Source: Tabrizicola sp.
Lineage (GTDB): Bacteria > Pseudomonadota > Alphaproteobacteria > Rhodobacterales > Rhodobacteraceae
Length of the DNA stretch: 64,000 nt
Assembly (NCBI RefSeq): GCF_022842145.1
Contig: NZ_JALHQD010000005.1
Coordinates: 1 to 64,000, forward strand
Reading direction: 5' to 3'
This document shows positions 25,418-35,293 of this stretch, piece after piece (positions within the stretch are counted from its first letter, which is position 1; each line of letters opens with the position of its first letter). The position numbers and the translations under genes were made by a program. Under the pieces are notes generated by a model that did no database searches, was not told the origin of the DNA, and saw only the letters and a list, made by a program, of their open reading frames with translations.

Positions 25418-26005
25418 TCAACCTTTCTTGCAGAGAACTTCGACGCGGCGGTTCTGCGCCATGCCATCCGCCGTCGCGTTCGTGGCCGCAGGCTGGCTTT
25501 CGCCGTAGCCGGTCGTGCTTTCGACCACGGCTCCCACCGATTGGGCCACCGCCGCCACCGCCTGCGCCCGGGCTTCGGACAAACGCTGGTTATCTGCGTC
25601 CGAACCGCGGCTGTCGGTGTGGCCGATGACGCTGTAGGAATAGGCTTCGGTGTTGCGGAAGTAGTCCTCCAGCCTGGCCCGGCCCTCTGCGGTCAGAGTG
25701 GCACTGGCGGTCGCGAAGAACGCATCTGCGCTTTCGGTCAGGCAGCTTGTCTGCCTCGTGCACACCGGCTTGCCTGTGTCGGGGTTCCGCCGGGGCACCA
25801 TATACCCTTCGGTTCCGCCATCCGCCCACCAGTGCTGGCAGCCGTCGGCGTCGACCCAAAGCCCCCAGTCGATCTTTCCGCTGATCACCGGTTCCTGTGC
25901 GAAAGCCATCGACCCGGCCCCGATACAGGCCCCGGCAACGGCTGCAACCAGCCCATGCCGAACCACGTCCCCCAGAAAAAGCAAAGCAGCCACTCCCTTA
26001 CACAC
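25418..26005 (-). CDS. OmpA-family peptidoglycan-associated protein
   Basis: About 195 residues: a signal peptide (VAAVAGACIGAGSMAFA), a segment with two Cys in the shared DGCQ...TGKPVC motif (about residues 54-83), then an OmpA C-terminal domain (TLTAEGRARLEDYF, SVIGHTDSRGSDADNQRLSEARAQAV, NRRVEVL). It should sit in the periplasm bound to peptidoglycan. The start is uncertain: GTG at 26005 has poor spacing, and a TTG seven codons later lies 8 bases after AGGGAG and gives a shorter signal peptide. It is the first gene of a two-gene unit with the lipoprotein. Confidence 0.85.
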   Translation of the reverse strand: MCKGVAALLFLGDVVRHGLVAAVAGACIGAGSMAFAQEPVISGKIDWGLWVDADGCQHWWADGGTEGYMVPRRNPDTGKPVCTRQTSCLTESADAFFATASATLTAEGRARLEDYFRNTEAYSYSVIGHTDSRGSDADNQRLSEARAQAVAAVAQSVGAVVESTTGYGESQPAATNATADGMAQNRRVEVLCKKG

Positions 26006-26139
26006 CCCGCCGAGTCATCGGTCTTGTTGGGCGCAATAAAGCAGAAGAATTCCGTTCACGAGAAGGAAATCCTGGTCCCTGACAGGGTTATCCCCAGCCA
26101 AATGAGCAGATTTTCCGCAGACCGGCCATTGTGCAACAG

Positions 26140-27459
26140 TCAAAGCGTCGTCGACAGCAGTTCGCCCGCCAGCGAATTGGTCACCGAGCCGGTGATCCTT
26201 ACCCGCATCAACTGGCCAACCTGTCCTTCGGGGTGCAGCACGTGGACCGCGTGCTGGTGGTCGGACTTCCCCACCATCTGCCCGTCGCGGCGGCCCGGCT
26301 TTTCGTACAGGACCTGCACCTCGCGGCCCACCATCGCGTCCTGCGCGGCACGCTGCTGGGCGGTGATCAGGGTCTGAAGCTCCTGCAACCGGGCGTCGGC
26401 GATGTCGGCCGCGACCGGAGCCTTCTCGGCCGCCGGGGTGCCGGGGCGGGCGGAATACTTGAAGCTGAACGCCGCCCCGAAGCCCACCGCGCGGATCAGA
26501 TCCAGCGTCGCCTGGTGATCGGCGTCGGTCTCGCCGGGGAAACCCACGATGAAGTCCGAGGAGAGCAGGATATCCGGTCGGGCTGCCCGAATCCGGTCGA
26601 TCAGGCGCAGGTACTGCTCTGCCGTGTGCTTGCGGTTCATCGACTTCAGGATGCGGTCCGACCCGGACTGAACCGGCAGGTGCAGATATGGCATCAGCTG
26701 GGGCAGATCGCCGTGCGCCGCGATCAGGTCGTCTTCCATATCGTTCGGGTGGCTGGTCGTGTACCGCAGCCGTGCAAGACCATCGATCGTCGCCAGTTCG
26801 CGCAGCAGCCGCGCCAGACCCCAGACGCCCCCCGGCCCCTCGCCGTGGTAGGCATTGACGTTCTGTCCCAGGAGCGTGATCTCGCGCACCCCTTGCGCGA
26901 CAAGCCCCCGCGCCTCATCCAGAAGACGCGCCACCGGACGGCTGACCTCCGAACCGCGGGTATAGGGGACGACGCAGAAGGCGCAGAACTTGTCACAACC
27001 CTCCTGCACGGTGAGAAAGGCCGTCGGTCCGCGCAGGGACTTCCGCTCGGGAAGCTGGCCGAACTTGTCCTCGACCGGAAAGTCGGTGTCGACCATGCGG
27101 CCCCCCGCCTCGACCATCGCGGGCAGGCGGTGATAGGCCTGCGGGCCGACCACAAGGTCCACCACGGGCGAACGGCGCAGGATCTCGGCCCCCTCGGCCT
27201 GGGCGACGCAGCCTGCCACGCCGACCTTGAGTCCCGGTTTCGCCGCTTTGAGCCCGCGCAGGCGACCAAGGTCCGAATAAAGCTTCTCGGAGGCCTTTTC
27301 CCGGATGTGGCAGGTGTTCAGCAGAACCATGTCCGCCTCTTCCACCACGTCGGTGGTGACATAGCCCTTCGCGCCCAGGGCTTCCGCCATGCGCTCGCTG
27401 TCATAGACGTTCATCTGGCAGCCGTAGGTCTTGACGAACAGCTTCTTAACTTCGGTCAT
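26140..27459 (-). CDS. miaB: tRNA-2-methylthio-N6-isopentenyladenosine synthase
   Basis: A 439-residue radical-SAM methylthiotransferase modifying A37 of tRNAs. The N-terminal UPF0004 domain carries the auxiliary cluster cysteines in [25 protein letters not shown] and [10 protein letters not shown]. The radical SAM motif is CDKFCAFC, and a TRAM domain ends the protein. ATG at 27459 lies 7 bases after GGAG; an ATG two codons earlier is too close to it. Confidence 0.95.
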   Translation of the reverse strand: MTEVKKLFVKTYGCQMNVYDSERMAEALGAKGYVTTDVVEEADMVLLNTCHIREKASEKLYSDLGRLRGLKAAKPGLKVGVAGCVAQAEGAEILRRSPVVDLVVGPQAYHRLPAMVEAGGRMVDTDFPVEDKFGQLPERKSLRGPTAFLTVQEGCDKFCAFCVVPYTRGSEVSRPVARLLDEARGLVAQGVREITLLGQNVNAYHGEGPGGVWGLARLLRELATIDGLARLRYTTSHPNDMEDDLIAAHGDLPQLMPYLHLPVQSGSDRILKSMNRKHTAEQYLRLIDRIRAARPDILLSSDFIVGFPGETDADHQATLDLIRAVGFGAAFSFKYSARPGTPAAEKAPVAADIADARLQELQTLITAQQRAAQDAMVGREVQVLYEKPGRRDGQMVGKSDHQHAVHVLHPEGQVGQLMRVRITGSVTNSLAGELLSTTL

Positions 27460-27572
27460 GGACATTCTCCGGAACGCGCGGCTTCTACCCTACCTTGGCC
27501 CTCGCCTCAACGCTCGCTTGCATCGCTGCACAGGATGGTCGAATTTGCCGCGCGACCCCGACTGGACAATCC

Positions 27573-28442
27573 ATGCGCCATTCCAGCCTTTCCAGCTTTC
27601 TCGATCGCCAGCGGGGCAGCGCTGGCGCAGGTCCGGTCTCGCTGGTCCTGGCCGAGGATGACGTCGAACTGGACTCGACCCTGGCGCACCAGGTCAAGTG
27701 CGGCTTCCGCACTGTGGTGCTGCTTGCCCCCGATGGCGTGCGGATCGCCGAGGATCTGGAAAACCAGGTCCAGATCGTGCGCCATGACGTTTTCGCCGAA
27801 GGGGCGCTGGTCGCGGCCGTCAACCAGGCCATTGCCGCCCTGCCCGGCTCCTGGCTGCACTACTGCCACAACGCCGAATATCTGTTCTTCCCCTTCTGCG
27901 AGACCCGGACGGTCGGCGAGATGCTGGCTTTCCACGCCGAAGAACGGCGCGAGGCGATGCTGACCTGTGTCGTCGACCTGTACGCCGGCGACCTGAGTGG
28001 CGCGCCCAATGCCGTGGCTCTGGACGACGCGTGGTTGGACCGTTCGGGCTATTACGCACTGGCGCGCAAGGACCCGGCCAACGCGTGGCAACCAAGTGAA
28101 CGGCAGCTCGACTTCTTCGGCGGCCTGCGCTGGCGCTTTGAAGAGCACATTCCCTTCGGCAAGCGCAGAATCGACCGCATCTCGCTGTTCAAGGCCAAGC
28201 CGGGCATGACGCTTCTGCCCGACTTCACGCTGTCGGACCAGGAGATGAACACCTATGCCTGCCAGTGGCATCACAACCTGACCGCCGCCGTCTGTTCTTT
28301 CCGCACTGCCAAGGCCCTGCGCACCAATCCCGGTTCGCGCCACGCGATCCCGACGTTCCGCTGGCCGAATTCGGTGAAGTTCGACTGGCACAGCCGGCAG
28401 CTGATGGACCTTGGCCTGATCGAGCCGGGCCAGTGGTTCTGA
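27573..28442 (+). CDS. glycosyltransferase family 2-like protein (weak)
   Basis: A 289-residue protein with a GT-A-like outline: an early EDDVELDSTLAHQVKCGFRTVVLLAPDG, a middle SWLHYCHNAEYLFFPF at the place where related proteins have the metal-binding DxDEF, and a C-terminal HNLTAAVCSFRTAK and HAIPTFRWP. The pattern resembles the Glyco_tranf_2_4 group, but the acidic DxD residues are replaced (HNAEY), so catalytic activity is in doubt. ATG at 27573 (MRHSSLSSFLDRQRG) is taken over an upstream one that overlaps the miaB control region. It is divergent from miaB. Confidence 0.45.
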   Translation: MRHSSLSSFLDRQRGSAGAGPVSLVLAEDDVELDSTLAHQVKCGFRTVVLLAPDGVRIAEDLENQVQIVRHDVFAEGALVAAVNQAIAALPGSWLHYCHNAEYLFFPFCETRTVGEMLAFHAEERREAMLTCVVDLYAGDLSGAPNAVALDDAWLDRSGYYALARKDPANAWQPSERQLDFFGGLRWRFEEHIPFGKRRIDRISLFKAKPGMTLLPDFTLSDQEMNTYACQWHHNLTAAVCSFRTAKALRTNPGSRHAIPTFRWPNSVKFDWHSRQLMDLGLIEPGQWF

Positions 28443-28551
28443 TCCTCACGCTTCCGTGATGGACCCGGCGAAACTTCCGTTCTGAAGCCTCCGTTCCTTG
28501 GAATGTAACCAGTCGGATAGGCCGATTGGTGCTTTCAGAAACGGAGCTTTC

Positions 28552-29094
28552 ATGTCCCTGAAGTCGATCCTTGGCGCCGCGGCGCTGACCGCCCTTGCAC
28601 CCTCGGCCTTCGCGGCGAACCCCGATGTCGGCGGCGCTCCGATGTTCGAAGAGAAGAACATTGTCGAGAATGCGGTGAACTCGAAGGACCACACCACCCT
28701 CGTCGCCGCCGTCAAGGCCGCCGAACTGGTCGACGCGCTGATGGGCCCCGGCCCCTTCACGGTCTTCGCGCCCGTCAACGATGCTTTCGCGGCCCTTCCC
28801 GCCGGCACGGTGGACACCCTCCTGCTGCCGGAAAACAAGGACATGCTGTCCAAGGTCCTGACCGGCCATGTCGTCGCCGGAGACCTGAAACTGGCCGACC
28901 TGCGCGCCCAGGTCGGGGCGGACGGCTACGCCAACCTCAAGACCCTGTCGGGCGACGCCCTGTCGGTCCGCTTCAAGGGCGACACCGCGATGATCTATTC
29001 AGAATCGCGCAACATCGGGCGCATCACCATCGGCGACGTCGACCAGTCCAACGGGGTGATCCACGTCATCGACGCGGTGATGGTCCCGAACTGA
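28552..29094 (+). CDS. fasciclin (FAS1) domain secreted protein
   Basis: A 180-residue protein with a signal peptide (MSLKSILGAAALTALAPSAFA) and one FAS1 domain: FTVFAPVNDAFAALPAGTVDTLL (H1 motif region), LSKVLTGHVVAGD and NGVIHVIDAVMVPN (H2 motif). FAS1 domains mediate adhesion or carbohydrate binding outside the inner membrane. The ATG at 28552 begins the signal peptide. A strong terminator lies 24 bases after the stop, so the gene is monocistronic. Confidence 0.92.
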   Translation: MSLKSILGAAALTALAPSAFAANPDVGGAPMFEEKNIVENAVNSKDHTTLVAAVKAAELVDALMGPGPFTVFAPVNDAFAALPAGTVDTLLLPENKDMLSKVLTGHVVAGDLKLADLRAQVGADGYANLKTLSGDALSVRFKGDTAMIYSESRNIGRITIGDVDQSNGVIHVIDAVMVPN

Positions 29095-29117
29095 GGATCT
29101 GAGTTTTCAGCACCAGC

Positions 29118-29142
29118 GGGCGGGGGCAACCCCGCCCTTTTT
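29118..29142 (+). terminator. intrinsic terminator of the fasciclin gene
   Basis: An 8-bp GC stem (GGGCGGGG / CCCCGCCC) with a GCAA loop followed directly by TTTTT. On the minus strand there is no T-run, so it acts for the fasciclin transcript. Confidence 0.9.
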
Positions 29143-29552
29143 CACGCCTTGCGCAGGCGGATGACCACATCGACGCGGCTGACCGCCATGCCCGCGGGCA
29201 CCTGCGGCAGTTGGGCGATCTCCAGCTCTTCGGCCGGCGCGTCGGTCAGGGAATGGCTGTCTTCCCAATAGAAATGCGGATGGTCATCGGTACGCGTGTC
29301 GAAATAGGACTTCGACCCGTCCACCACGACCTCGTTCATCAGCCCGGCATCGCAGAACGCGCGCAGCGTGTTGTAGACGGTGGCCAGGCTGACCTTCTCG
29401 CCCGCATCGGCGGACAGCGCATAAAGGCTTTCGGCGGTGACATGACGGTTCATCCCGTCGCCGACCAGCAGTTCAGCCAGTGCAAGCCGCTGCCGCGTGG
29501 GGCGCAGGCCCCCCATCTTCAGCCATTCTGCACTGCGATCCGTACTGGTCAC
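29142..29552 (-). CDS. irr: Fur-family regulator Irr (iron response regulator)
   Basis: A 136-residue Fur-superfamily protein. The winged helix is GLRPTRQRLALAELLVGDGMNRHVTAESLYAL ... VSLATVYNTLRAFCDAGLMNEV. DTRTDDHPHFYWED holds the HxH haem-site signature of Irr. There are no CxxC zinc pairs; the only Cys is in FCDAG. Irr represses iron-costly genes such as haem synthesis when haem is low. Start is uncertain: GTG at 29552 is preferred over TTG at 29588. In many alphaproteobacteria irr adjoins fabA; here an MFS gene lies between them. Confidence 0.85.
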   Translation of the reverse strand: MTSTDRSAEWLKMGGLRPTRQRLALAELLVGDGMNRHVTAESLYALSADAGEKVSLATVYNTLRAFCDAGLMNEVVVDGSKSYFDTRTDDHPHFYWEDSHSLTDAPAEELEIAQLPQVPAGMAVSRVDVVIRLRKA

Positions 29553-29619
29553 TCGCCCGCCCCTTGTTTCCCCGATATAGGGCTGCAAACCCGACTATTT
29601 CAATGCGGAATCGTTCAGA

Positions 29620-30873
29620 TCAGCGGGAAATCCCTGCAAATCCGCGTGCGATTGCCCTCCAGACGAGTATCGCGACCACTACGGACCCCAGTCCCGCCGC
29701 CCAGAATGGCAGCACCAGCGCCGTCCCGCGCGACGTGACCAACTCGCCCAGCGACACCACCACCCCGGAAAGGACCAGTCCCAGAGGCATCATTCCCCAG
29801 GCCAGAAGCCGGTAGATGCTGTTCACCCGGCCCCGCAATGCGTCCGGGATCAACCGTTGGCGGGTGCTCACCGAGACGACGTTCCAGACAAAGCTGCAGA
29901 ACTCCATCACCGCAAAGGCCAGACCCAGGGTCCAGGGACCGGGCGCCAGTCCCATCAGCAGGAAGCTTGGCCCCGCAATCGCCAGCATCGCCTGCATCGT
30001 CCGAACCGGACCCAGTCGCGCCGCGATCCGGTCGCCCAGCAAGCTTCCAAGGATGCCGCCGAATGCACCGCCGGCCAAGGTCAGCCCGTAAACCTGCGCC
30101 GAAAGCCCAAGGTTCTCTTGCGCGTGCAAGACCAGTGCCACCAGAATGAGATTGCCGAACAGGTTCCAGAATCCGGTGGTGATGGCCAAGGTTTGCAGCA
30201 GCGGCACGCCGCGCAAGAATGCGAATCCTTCGCCGATTTCGCTCTTCCAGCCGCGCCGATCGTCAGTGCGCACGGCCTTGAACTGCCCCGCTAGCCCCGC
30301 CACCAGCAGCATCGCCAGCCCGTAAGCCACCGCGTTCAGCCCGAAGGCAAGCGGCAGCCAGAGCCCAATGAGAAACGCCCCCAGCGCCGGGCCGATCAGC
30401 GCGTTGGTCAAAAGCTCCGCGCTCCAGAGCTGGCCGTTCGCCCGCTCCAGCTTTTCCTGAGGCACCAGCGCGGGCAGCATGGTCTGCGCGGCATTGTCAC
30501 GGAAGACCTCGGCCCCGCCGACGACGAGGGCGGCGACCAGCAGGCTTGTGTAGAGCCAGGGCGACGACACCCCCTCGTCCGGGGCCGGAGCCAGCGGCAA
30601 GGCAAGGCCCAGCGCCAGTGCGGCGCACAGGAAAGCCAAAGCCCGCACGGCATCCATGCCCAGGATCAGTCGCCGCCGGTCCACCCGGTCGGTGACCAGC
30701 CCCGCCGGCAGCGCCAAAAGCGCCCAGGGCAGACGCAGCGCCACCGGCACCAGCGCCACCAGCAGCGCGTCCCGCGTCAGCAGGGATGCTGTCCAGCCCC
30801 AGGCCACGACGGCAATGCCGTCCGCCAGGTTCGTCATACCACTTGCGGTGATGAACCGCTGAAATGCCGTCAT
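29620..30873 (-). CDS. MFS exporter (enterobactin/Bcr-like, MFS_3)
   Basis: A 417-residue major facilitator protein with twelve hydrophobic helices. Motif A-like loop is LPAGLVTDRVDRRRLILGMDA; other segments are NGQLWSAELLTNALIGPALGAFL and GGILGSLLGDRIAARLGP. It resembles the MFS_3 group of EntS-type exporters. ATG at 30873 (MTAFQRFITASGMTNLADG) is preferred to a GTG 20 codons upstream. Its neighbour irr is on the same strand, 67 bases downstream, so an iron-related role such as siderophore export is tempting but unproven. Confidence 0.85.
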   Translation of the reverse strand: MTAFQRFITASGMTNLADGIAVVAWGWTASLLTRDALLVALVPVALRLPWALLALPAGLVTDRVDRRRLILGMDAVRALAFLCAALALGLALPLAPAPDEGVSSPWLYTSLLVAALVVGGAEVFRDNAAQTMLPALVPQEKLERANGQLWSAELLTNALIGPALGAFLIGLWLPLAFGLNAVAYGLAMLLVAGLAGQFKAVRTDDRRGWKSEIGEGFAFLRGVPLLQTLAITTGFWNLFGNLILVALVLHAQENLGLSAQVYGLTLAGGAFGGILGSLLGDRIAARLGPVRTMQAMLAIAGPSFLLMGLAPGPWTLGLAFAVMEFCSFVWNVVSVSTRQRLIPDALRGRVNSIYRLLAWGMMPLGLVLSGVVVSLGELVTSRGTALVLPFWAAGLGSVVVAILVWRAIARGFAGISR

Positions 30874-30977
30874 CTCCGGGAACCTCTTCGCCCTGCCAGA
30901 CTTGCCACCCCGAGGCTTGCCACCCTTGACCACCCAATGCTACGGAGGGTGAAGGGGATCACGGGGAGACACAAGGG

Positions 30978-31487
30978 ATGGCGTCCTATCCGACCAGCTT
31001 CGACAAGGAAGCACTTCTGGCCTGTTCGCGGGGCGAGCTTTTCGGGCCCGGCAATGCCCAGCTTCCCGCCCCACCGATGCTGATGATGGACCGGATCACC
31101 GACATCTCGGAAGACCGGGGCAAACACGGCAAGGGCCATGTCGTCGCCGAGTTCGACATCACTCCCGACCTGTGGTTCTTCGACTGCCACTTCCCCGGCA
31201 ACCCGATCATGCCCGGTTGCCTTGGCCTTGACGGCCTCTGGCAGCTGACCGGCTTCAACCTCGGCTGGCGCGGCTGGCAGGGGCGCGGCTATGCGCTTGG
31301 CGTGGGCGAAGTGAAACTGACCGGCATGGTCCGTCCCGACCGCAAGAAGCTCACCTACTTTGTCGACTTCACCAAAGCCCTGCAGACCCGCCGCCTGACG
31401 ATGGGCGTCGCCGACGGGCGCGTGGAAGCGGATGGCGAGGTGATCTACCTCGTCAAGGACATGAAGGTCGCGCTGAGCGAGGCGTGA
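30978..31487 (+). CDS. fabA: 3-hydroxydecanoyl-ACP dehydratase/isomerase FabA
   Basis: A 169-residue hot-dog-fold enzyme making trans-2 and cis-3-decenoyl-ACP, the branch point of anaerobic unsaturated fatty acid synthesis. The active site is [28 protein letters not shown] with the catalytic His (DCHFPG) and Asp (LGLDGLWQ). [10 protein letters not shown] is at the N-terminus. It is the first of the fabA-fabB-fabI set, but an antisense glycosyltransferase gene lies between it and fabB. Confidence 0.97.
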   Translation: MASYPTSFDKEALLACSRGELFGPGNAQLPAPPMLMMDRITDISEDRGKHGKGHVVAEFDITPDLWFFDCHFPGNPIMPGCLGLDGLWQLTGFNLGWRGWQGRGYALGVGEVKLTGMVRPDRKKLTYFVDFTKALQTRRLTMGVADGRVEADGEVIYLVKDMKVALSEA

Positions 31488-31603
31488 CGCGGGCGCGCTT
31501 TTCGCTTCTGGAATGCCCAGGCACCATCTGGCGCCGACCGACCTTTGCCGAACTCATCCCGGCCATCGCCCGCAACACCCGGTGAGACCCGGCCCGATCG
31601 CCC

Positions 31604-32356
31604 CTACCCCCGCCGCAGCAGCGCCCTGACCGGCCGCAAAACCCGGCGCGCCCAGTCGGCTGCCCTGGTCGCCCGCCAGCCCGTCGGCACCGAGATGTCC
31701 GACCGGCTTGACCTTTGCTGCGCGACCGAGGGGGTGCAGACATAGGACGCCACCTCGGGGTGCGCGCGGCGGAACCAGGAATAGGCCCCGTCGACATGCA
31801 TCGGCCCCCCGTCGGGTGAGCCCTTGGGGCGTTGCAGCATCGCCTCCAGGTAGTCGACCATCCGCGCGATCACGTCACCGCGCAGGCCGATGAAATGACC
31901 CAGAAGAAGGTCGCGCTCCGGCTCCAGGCGCACCAGCGAGATGGCCCCGTCCGCCGCCGCCTGGTCGTGACCCCGCCCACCGTGCAAAAAACCCCAGTCG
32001 GTGTCCCGTAGCGCGCCCAGCCTGGCGTTGGACGCAAGGGCGGCCGGGGTCCAGTCCACGTCATCCTCAAGGATCACGATGCTGCGATACCCCTTCGCCA
32101 CCGCATCCTTCAGCGCCCCAAGGTGGCTGAGGAAACACCCGCGCTCGCCCAGAGAGCCGAAGTCGCCGGGGTCCGCTGGCCGCACCGCCGGGAAGAACTG
32201 CACCAGCGGATCATCCGCCAGCCCGATCAGCGCCAGCTGCGCCGTCATCTCGCGCCGCCGGTCGGTCCGGTCGGGCAGGTTGATCACATAGACACGGTCG
32301 AAGAGCGCCTGGAACAGGGTCTTGTCGAACCGGGACGTAAGATGCGGTACGGTCAT
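31604..32356 (-). CDS. glycosyltransferase family 25 protein
   Basis: A 250-residue cytoplasmic enzyme of the LPS-type GT25 family. Motifs: [52 protein letters not shown] (EDD metal site) and a late [22 protein letters not shown] at 32356 is chosen as it is close to the first strand. It sits antisense between fabA and fabB, in a place where many relatives have these genes adjacent. Likely target is a surface polysaccharide or LPS. Confidence 0.85.
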   Translation of the reverse strand: MTVPHLTSRFDKTLFQALFDRVYVINLPDRTDRRREMTAQLALIGLADDPLVQFFPAVRPADPGDFGSLGERGCFLSHLGALKDAVAKGYRSIVILEDDVDWTPAALASNARLGALRDTDWGFLHGGRGHDQAAADGAISLVRLEPERDLLLGHFIGLRGDVIARMVDYLEAMLQRPKGSPDGGPMHVDGAYSWFRRAHPEVASYVCTPSVAQQRSSRSDISVPTGWRATRAADWARRVLRPVRALLRRG

Positions 32357-32471
32357 GCTGGCAGGAATAGCCGCTCGCCCTGGATCAGACAAGCGCCCCG
32401 GCTGTGCCCAACCTCCTTGCCCCCTACCCCCCTCTGCCCTAAACAGTCCTCAACTAAGCGAAGGAGCACCC

Positions 32472-33701
32472 ATGCGCCGCGTCGTCATCACCGGGATCGG
32501 CATCGTCTCGTCCATTGGCAACACCGCCGCCGAGGTCGAAGCCTCGCTGCGCGCCGGGAAGTCCGGCATCGTCTTCGCCCCCGACTATGCCGAACACGGC
32601 TTCCGTTGCCGGGTCCACGGCCAGCCGAACATCGTTCTGGAAGACCACATCGACAAGCGCGACCTGCGCTTCATGGGGGATGGCGCCGCCTACACCTTCA
32701 TCGCGATGGATCAGGCAGTGAAGGATTCGGGGCTGTCCGAGACTGACATCTCGAACGACCGCACCGGCATCATCGTCGGTTCTGGCGGGCCTTCGACCAA
32801 GTCGTTCTTCAAGGCCCACAACATCGTCCGCGAAACCGGCTCGCCAAAGCGGATCGGCCCCTTCGGCGTGACCAAGGGCATGTCCTCGACCGTCTCGGCC
32901 TGCCTTGCGACGCCGTTCAAGATCAAGGGCGTGAACTACTCGATCACCTCGGCCTGCTCGACCTCGGCCCACTGCATCGGCAACGGCACCGAGCTGATCC
33001 AGATGGGCAAGCAGGACATCGTCTTTGCTGGCGGAGGTGAGGAACTGGACTGGACGCTTTCCTGCCTCTTCGACGCGATGGGAGCGATGTCGTCAAAGTA
33101 CAACGACACGCCCGACCGCGCGTCCCGCACCTATGACGCCAACCGCGACGGCTTTGTCATCGCGGGCGGCGGCGGCATCGTGGTTCTCGAAGAACTGGAA
33201 CACGCCCTCGCGCGCGGTGCCAAGATCTACGCAGAGGTTACCGGCTACGGCGCCACCTCTGACGGGCACGACATGGTGGCCCCCAGTGGCGAGGGTGGCG
33301 AACGGGCAATGCGGGTGGCGCTGTCCACCCTGCCCCAGGGCCGCAAGATCGACTACATCAACAGCCACGGCACCTCGACCGTGGTCGGCGACGTGACCGA
33401 AGTCGAGGCGATCCGCCGCGTCTTCGGCCAGGGCACGACCCCGCCCATCGCCTCCACCAAATCGCTCACCGGCCACTGCCTTGGCGGAGCGGGCGTGTGG
33501 GAGGCGATCTATTCTCTGATCATGTTGAACGGCAACTTCATCGCCGCCTCGGCCAACGTCGAAACGCTGGACCCCGGGCTTGATCCGTCGGAAATCGTGA
33601 CCAAGCTGCGCGACAACGTGCACCTCGACTCGGTCCTGTCCAACAGCTTCGGCTTCGGCGGCACCAACGCCACCCTCGTCATGTCGAAATACCTTTCGTA
33701 G
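32472..33701 (+). CDS. fabB: beta-ketoacyl-ACP synthase I FabB
   Basis: A 409-residue elongating ketosynthase needed for unsaturated fatty acids. The Cys-His-His triad is complete: [25 protein letters not shown] and [19 protein letters not shown] lies 5 bases before the ATG. It precedes fabI by 8 bases, so the two are co-transcribed. It provides a useful contrast to the ketosynthase-fold gene at 40359, which has lost both histidines. Confidence 0.97.
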   Translation: MRRVVITGIGIVSSIGNTAAEVEASLRAGKSGIVFAPDYAEHGFRCRVHGQPNIVLEDHIDKRDLRFMGDGAAYTFIAMDQAVKDSGLSETDISNDRTGIIVGSGGPSTKSFFKAHNIVRETGSPKRIGPFGVTKGMSSTVSACLATPFKIKGVNYSITSACSTSAHCIGNGTELIQMGKQDIVFAGGGEELDWTLSCLFDAMGAMSSKYNDTPDRASRTYDANRDGFVIAGGGGIVVLEELEHALARGAKIYAEVTGYGATSDGHDMVAPSGEGGERAMRVALSTLPQGRKIDYINSHGTSTVVGDVTEVEAIRRVFGQGTTPPIASTKSLTGHCLGGAGVWEAIYSLIMLNGNFIAASANVETLDPGLDPSEIVTKLRDNVHLDSVLSNSFGFGGTNATLVMSKYLS

Positions 33702-33709
33702 GAGCCAGC

Positions 33710-34498
33710 ATGGCCGATCTGATGAAGGGCAAGCGCGGGCTTGTCATGGGCGTGGCGAACGACCGTTCCATCGCCTGGGGCATTGCTTCAGCTTTGGCCG
33801 CAGAAGGCGCAGAGCTGGCGTTCAGCTATCAGGGCGAGGCGTTCGGCAAGCGTGTGCTACCACTGGCCGCCAGCGTGGGGTCGGACTTCCTTATCGACGT
33901 CGACGTGACCAACGAGGAAAGCCTGGACGCCTGCTTTGGCGAAGTTGGCCGCCGCTGGGGATCGCTGGACTTTGTCATCCATGCCATCGCCTTTTCGGAC
34001 AAGAACGAGCTGAACGGCCGCTTCATCAACACGACCAAGGGCAACTTTCTGAACTCGCTGAACATCTCCTGTTTCAGCTTCATCGACATCGCGCGCCGCG
34101 CCGAACCCTTGATGACCGAAGGCGGGTCGCTGATCACGCTGACCTTCCAGGGCTCGAACCGCGTCTCACCGAATTACAACGTGATGGGCGTGGCCAAGGC
34201 CGCCCTGGAATCGGCGACGCGCTATCTGGCGAACGATCTTGGCCCGCAGAAGATTCGCGTCAACGCGATCAGCCCCGGCCCGATGAAGACGCTGGCGGGT
34301 TCGGCAATCGGCGGCGCCCGTGCGACCTTCCGTCATACCGAGGACAACGCCCCCCTTCGCGCCAACGCGACGCTTGAGGCGATCGGTGGCACCGCGGTCT
34401 GGCTCTGCTCGGCGTATGGCGCCTGCACCACGGGCGAGATCATCCACGTCGACGGCGGCTACCACGCCCTTGGCTTCCCGCAGGCCGAGAACCTCTGA
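33710..34498 (+). CDS. fabI: enoyl-ACP reductase FabI
   Basis: A 262-residue NADH-dependent enoyl-ACP reductase, last step of the elongation cycle. Motifs: GKRGLVMGVANDRSIAWGIA (cofactor site), FVIHAIAFSDK, and YNVMGVAKAALE, the Tyr-x6-Lys active site. It is coupled to fabB by an 8-base gap with a GGAG site, and followed by a glycosyltransferase-like gene 33 bases on. Confidence 0.96.
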   Translation: MADLMKGKRGLVMGVANDRSIAWGIASALAAEGAELAFSYQGEAFGKRVLPLAASVGSDFLIDVDVTNEESLDACFGEVGRRWGSLDFVIHAIAFSDKNELNGRFINTTKGNFLNSLNISCFSFIDIARRAEPLMTEGGSLITLTFQGSNRVSPNYNVMGVAKAALESATRYLANDLGPQKIRVNAISPGPMKTLAGSAIGGARATFRHTEDNAPLRANATLEAIGGTAVWLCSAYGACTTGEIIHVDGGYHALGFPQAENL

Positions 34499-34531
34499 CC
34501 CCGCCAGGCGGCCCCAGGACGGAAGGCGCGC

Positions 34532-35293
34532 ATGACCCTCACGCCCCGCTACGTGACTGGTGACGCCTCGGTCGACAGCGATGGCCCCGACTTCAGCGTC
34601 TGCACTCTGGTCCGCAGCCAGCAGAAGTACGACCGGCTCCTCGCCTCGTTCGCCCGCACCGGCTTTACCGCCGACAACAGCGAGTTCCTTGCCGCCGACA
34701 ACCGCGAGGTCAACCGCTTCGACGGCTACGACTGGCAGAAGGCACTTCTGGCGCAGGCGCGGGGGCGGTATGTGGTCTTCTGCCACGACGACATCGAGCT
34801 TCTGGACCAGGGCCATGACGCGCTGCTCTCCGCGCTGGAGGTCCTGACACGGGCCGAGCCGACCTGGCTTCTGGCGGGTGTGGCAGGTGGGCGCTACCGG
34901 CCGGAAAAGCATCACCGGCGCTTTCTGCGGATGCACATATCGGACCCCTGGGGCGAGAACCGTTTGATGGGGTCAGTCCCGGGCCGGGTCGAGACGCTGG
35001 ACGAATGCTTCATCCTGATGCGTCGGTTGCAGCCGGTCATCGGATCGCATGACCTTGGAGGCTTCCATTTCTACGGTCCCGACCTCTGCCTGCAAGCCGA
35101 GCTTCGGGGCGGCTCCGCCCATGTGATCGACTTTCTCCTCCGCCACCACGGGGGTGGCACGAAGGATGACGATTTCCGGCGCGCCCGCGACCGGTTCATT
35201 CGGAAGTATGCGGCGATCTTCCCGGGGCGGTTCCTGCACTGCACGACCGGCGTGGTGCATCTTGTACCGCCGGACACCGGGGAGGGTGGGTGA
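34532..35293 (+). CDS. glycosyltransferase-like protein (GT-A fold)
   Basis: A 253-residue protein with a GT2-like core: FSVCTLVRSQQKYDRLLASF, then GRYVVFCHDDIELLDQGHDALLSALE, where CHDD fits the metal-binding DxD position, and FHFYGPDLCLQAELRGGSAHVIDFLLRHHGGG near the end. The combination matches the 'glycosyltransferase-like' group in which HDD replaces DxD. It follows fabI by 33 bases and may share its transcript. Acceptor unknown. Confidence 0.65.
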   Translation: MTLTPRYVTGDASVDSDGPDFSVCTLVRSQQKYDRLLASFARTGFTADNSEFLAADNREVNRFDGYDWQKALLAQARGRYVVFCHDDIELLDQGHDALLSALEVLTRAEPTWLLAGVAGGRYRPEKHHRRFLRMHISDPWGENRLMGSVPGRVETLDECFILMRRLQPVIGSHDLGGFHFYGPDLCLQAELRGGSAHVIDFLLRHHGGGTKDDDFRRARDRFIRKYAAIFPGRFLHCTTGVVHLVPPDTGEGG

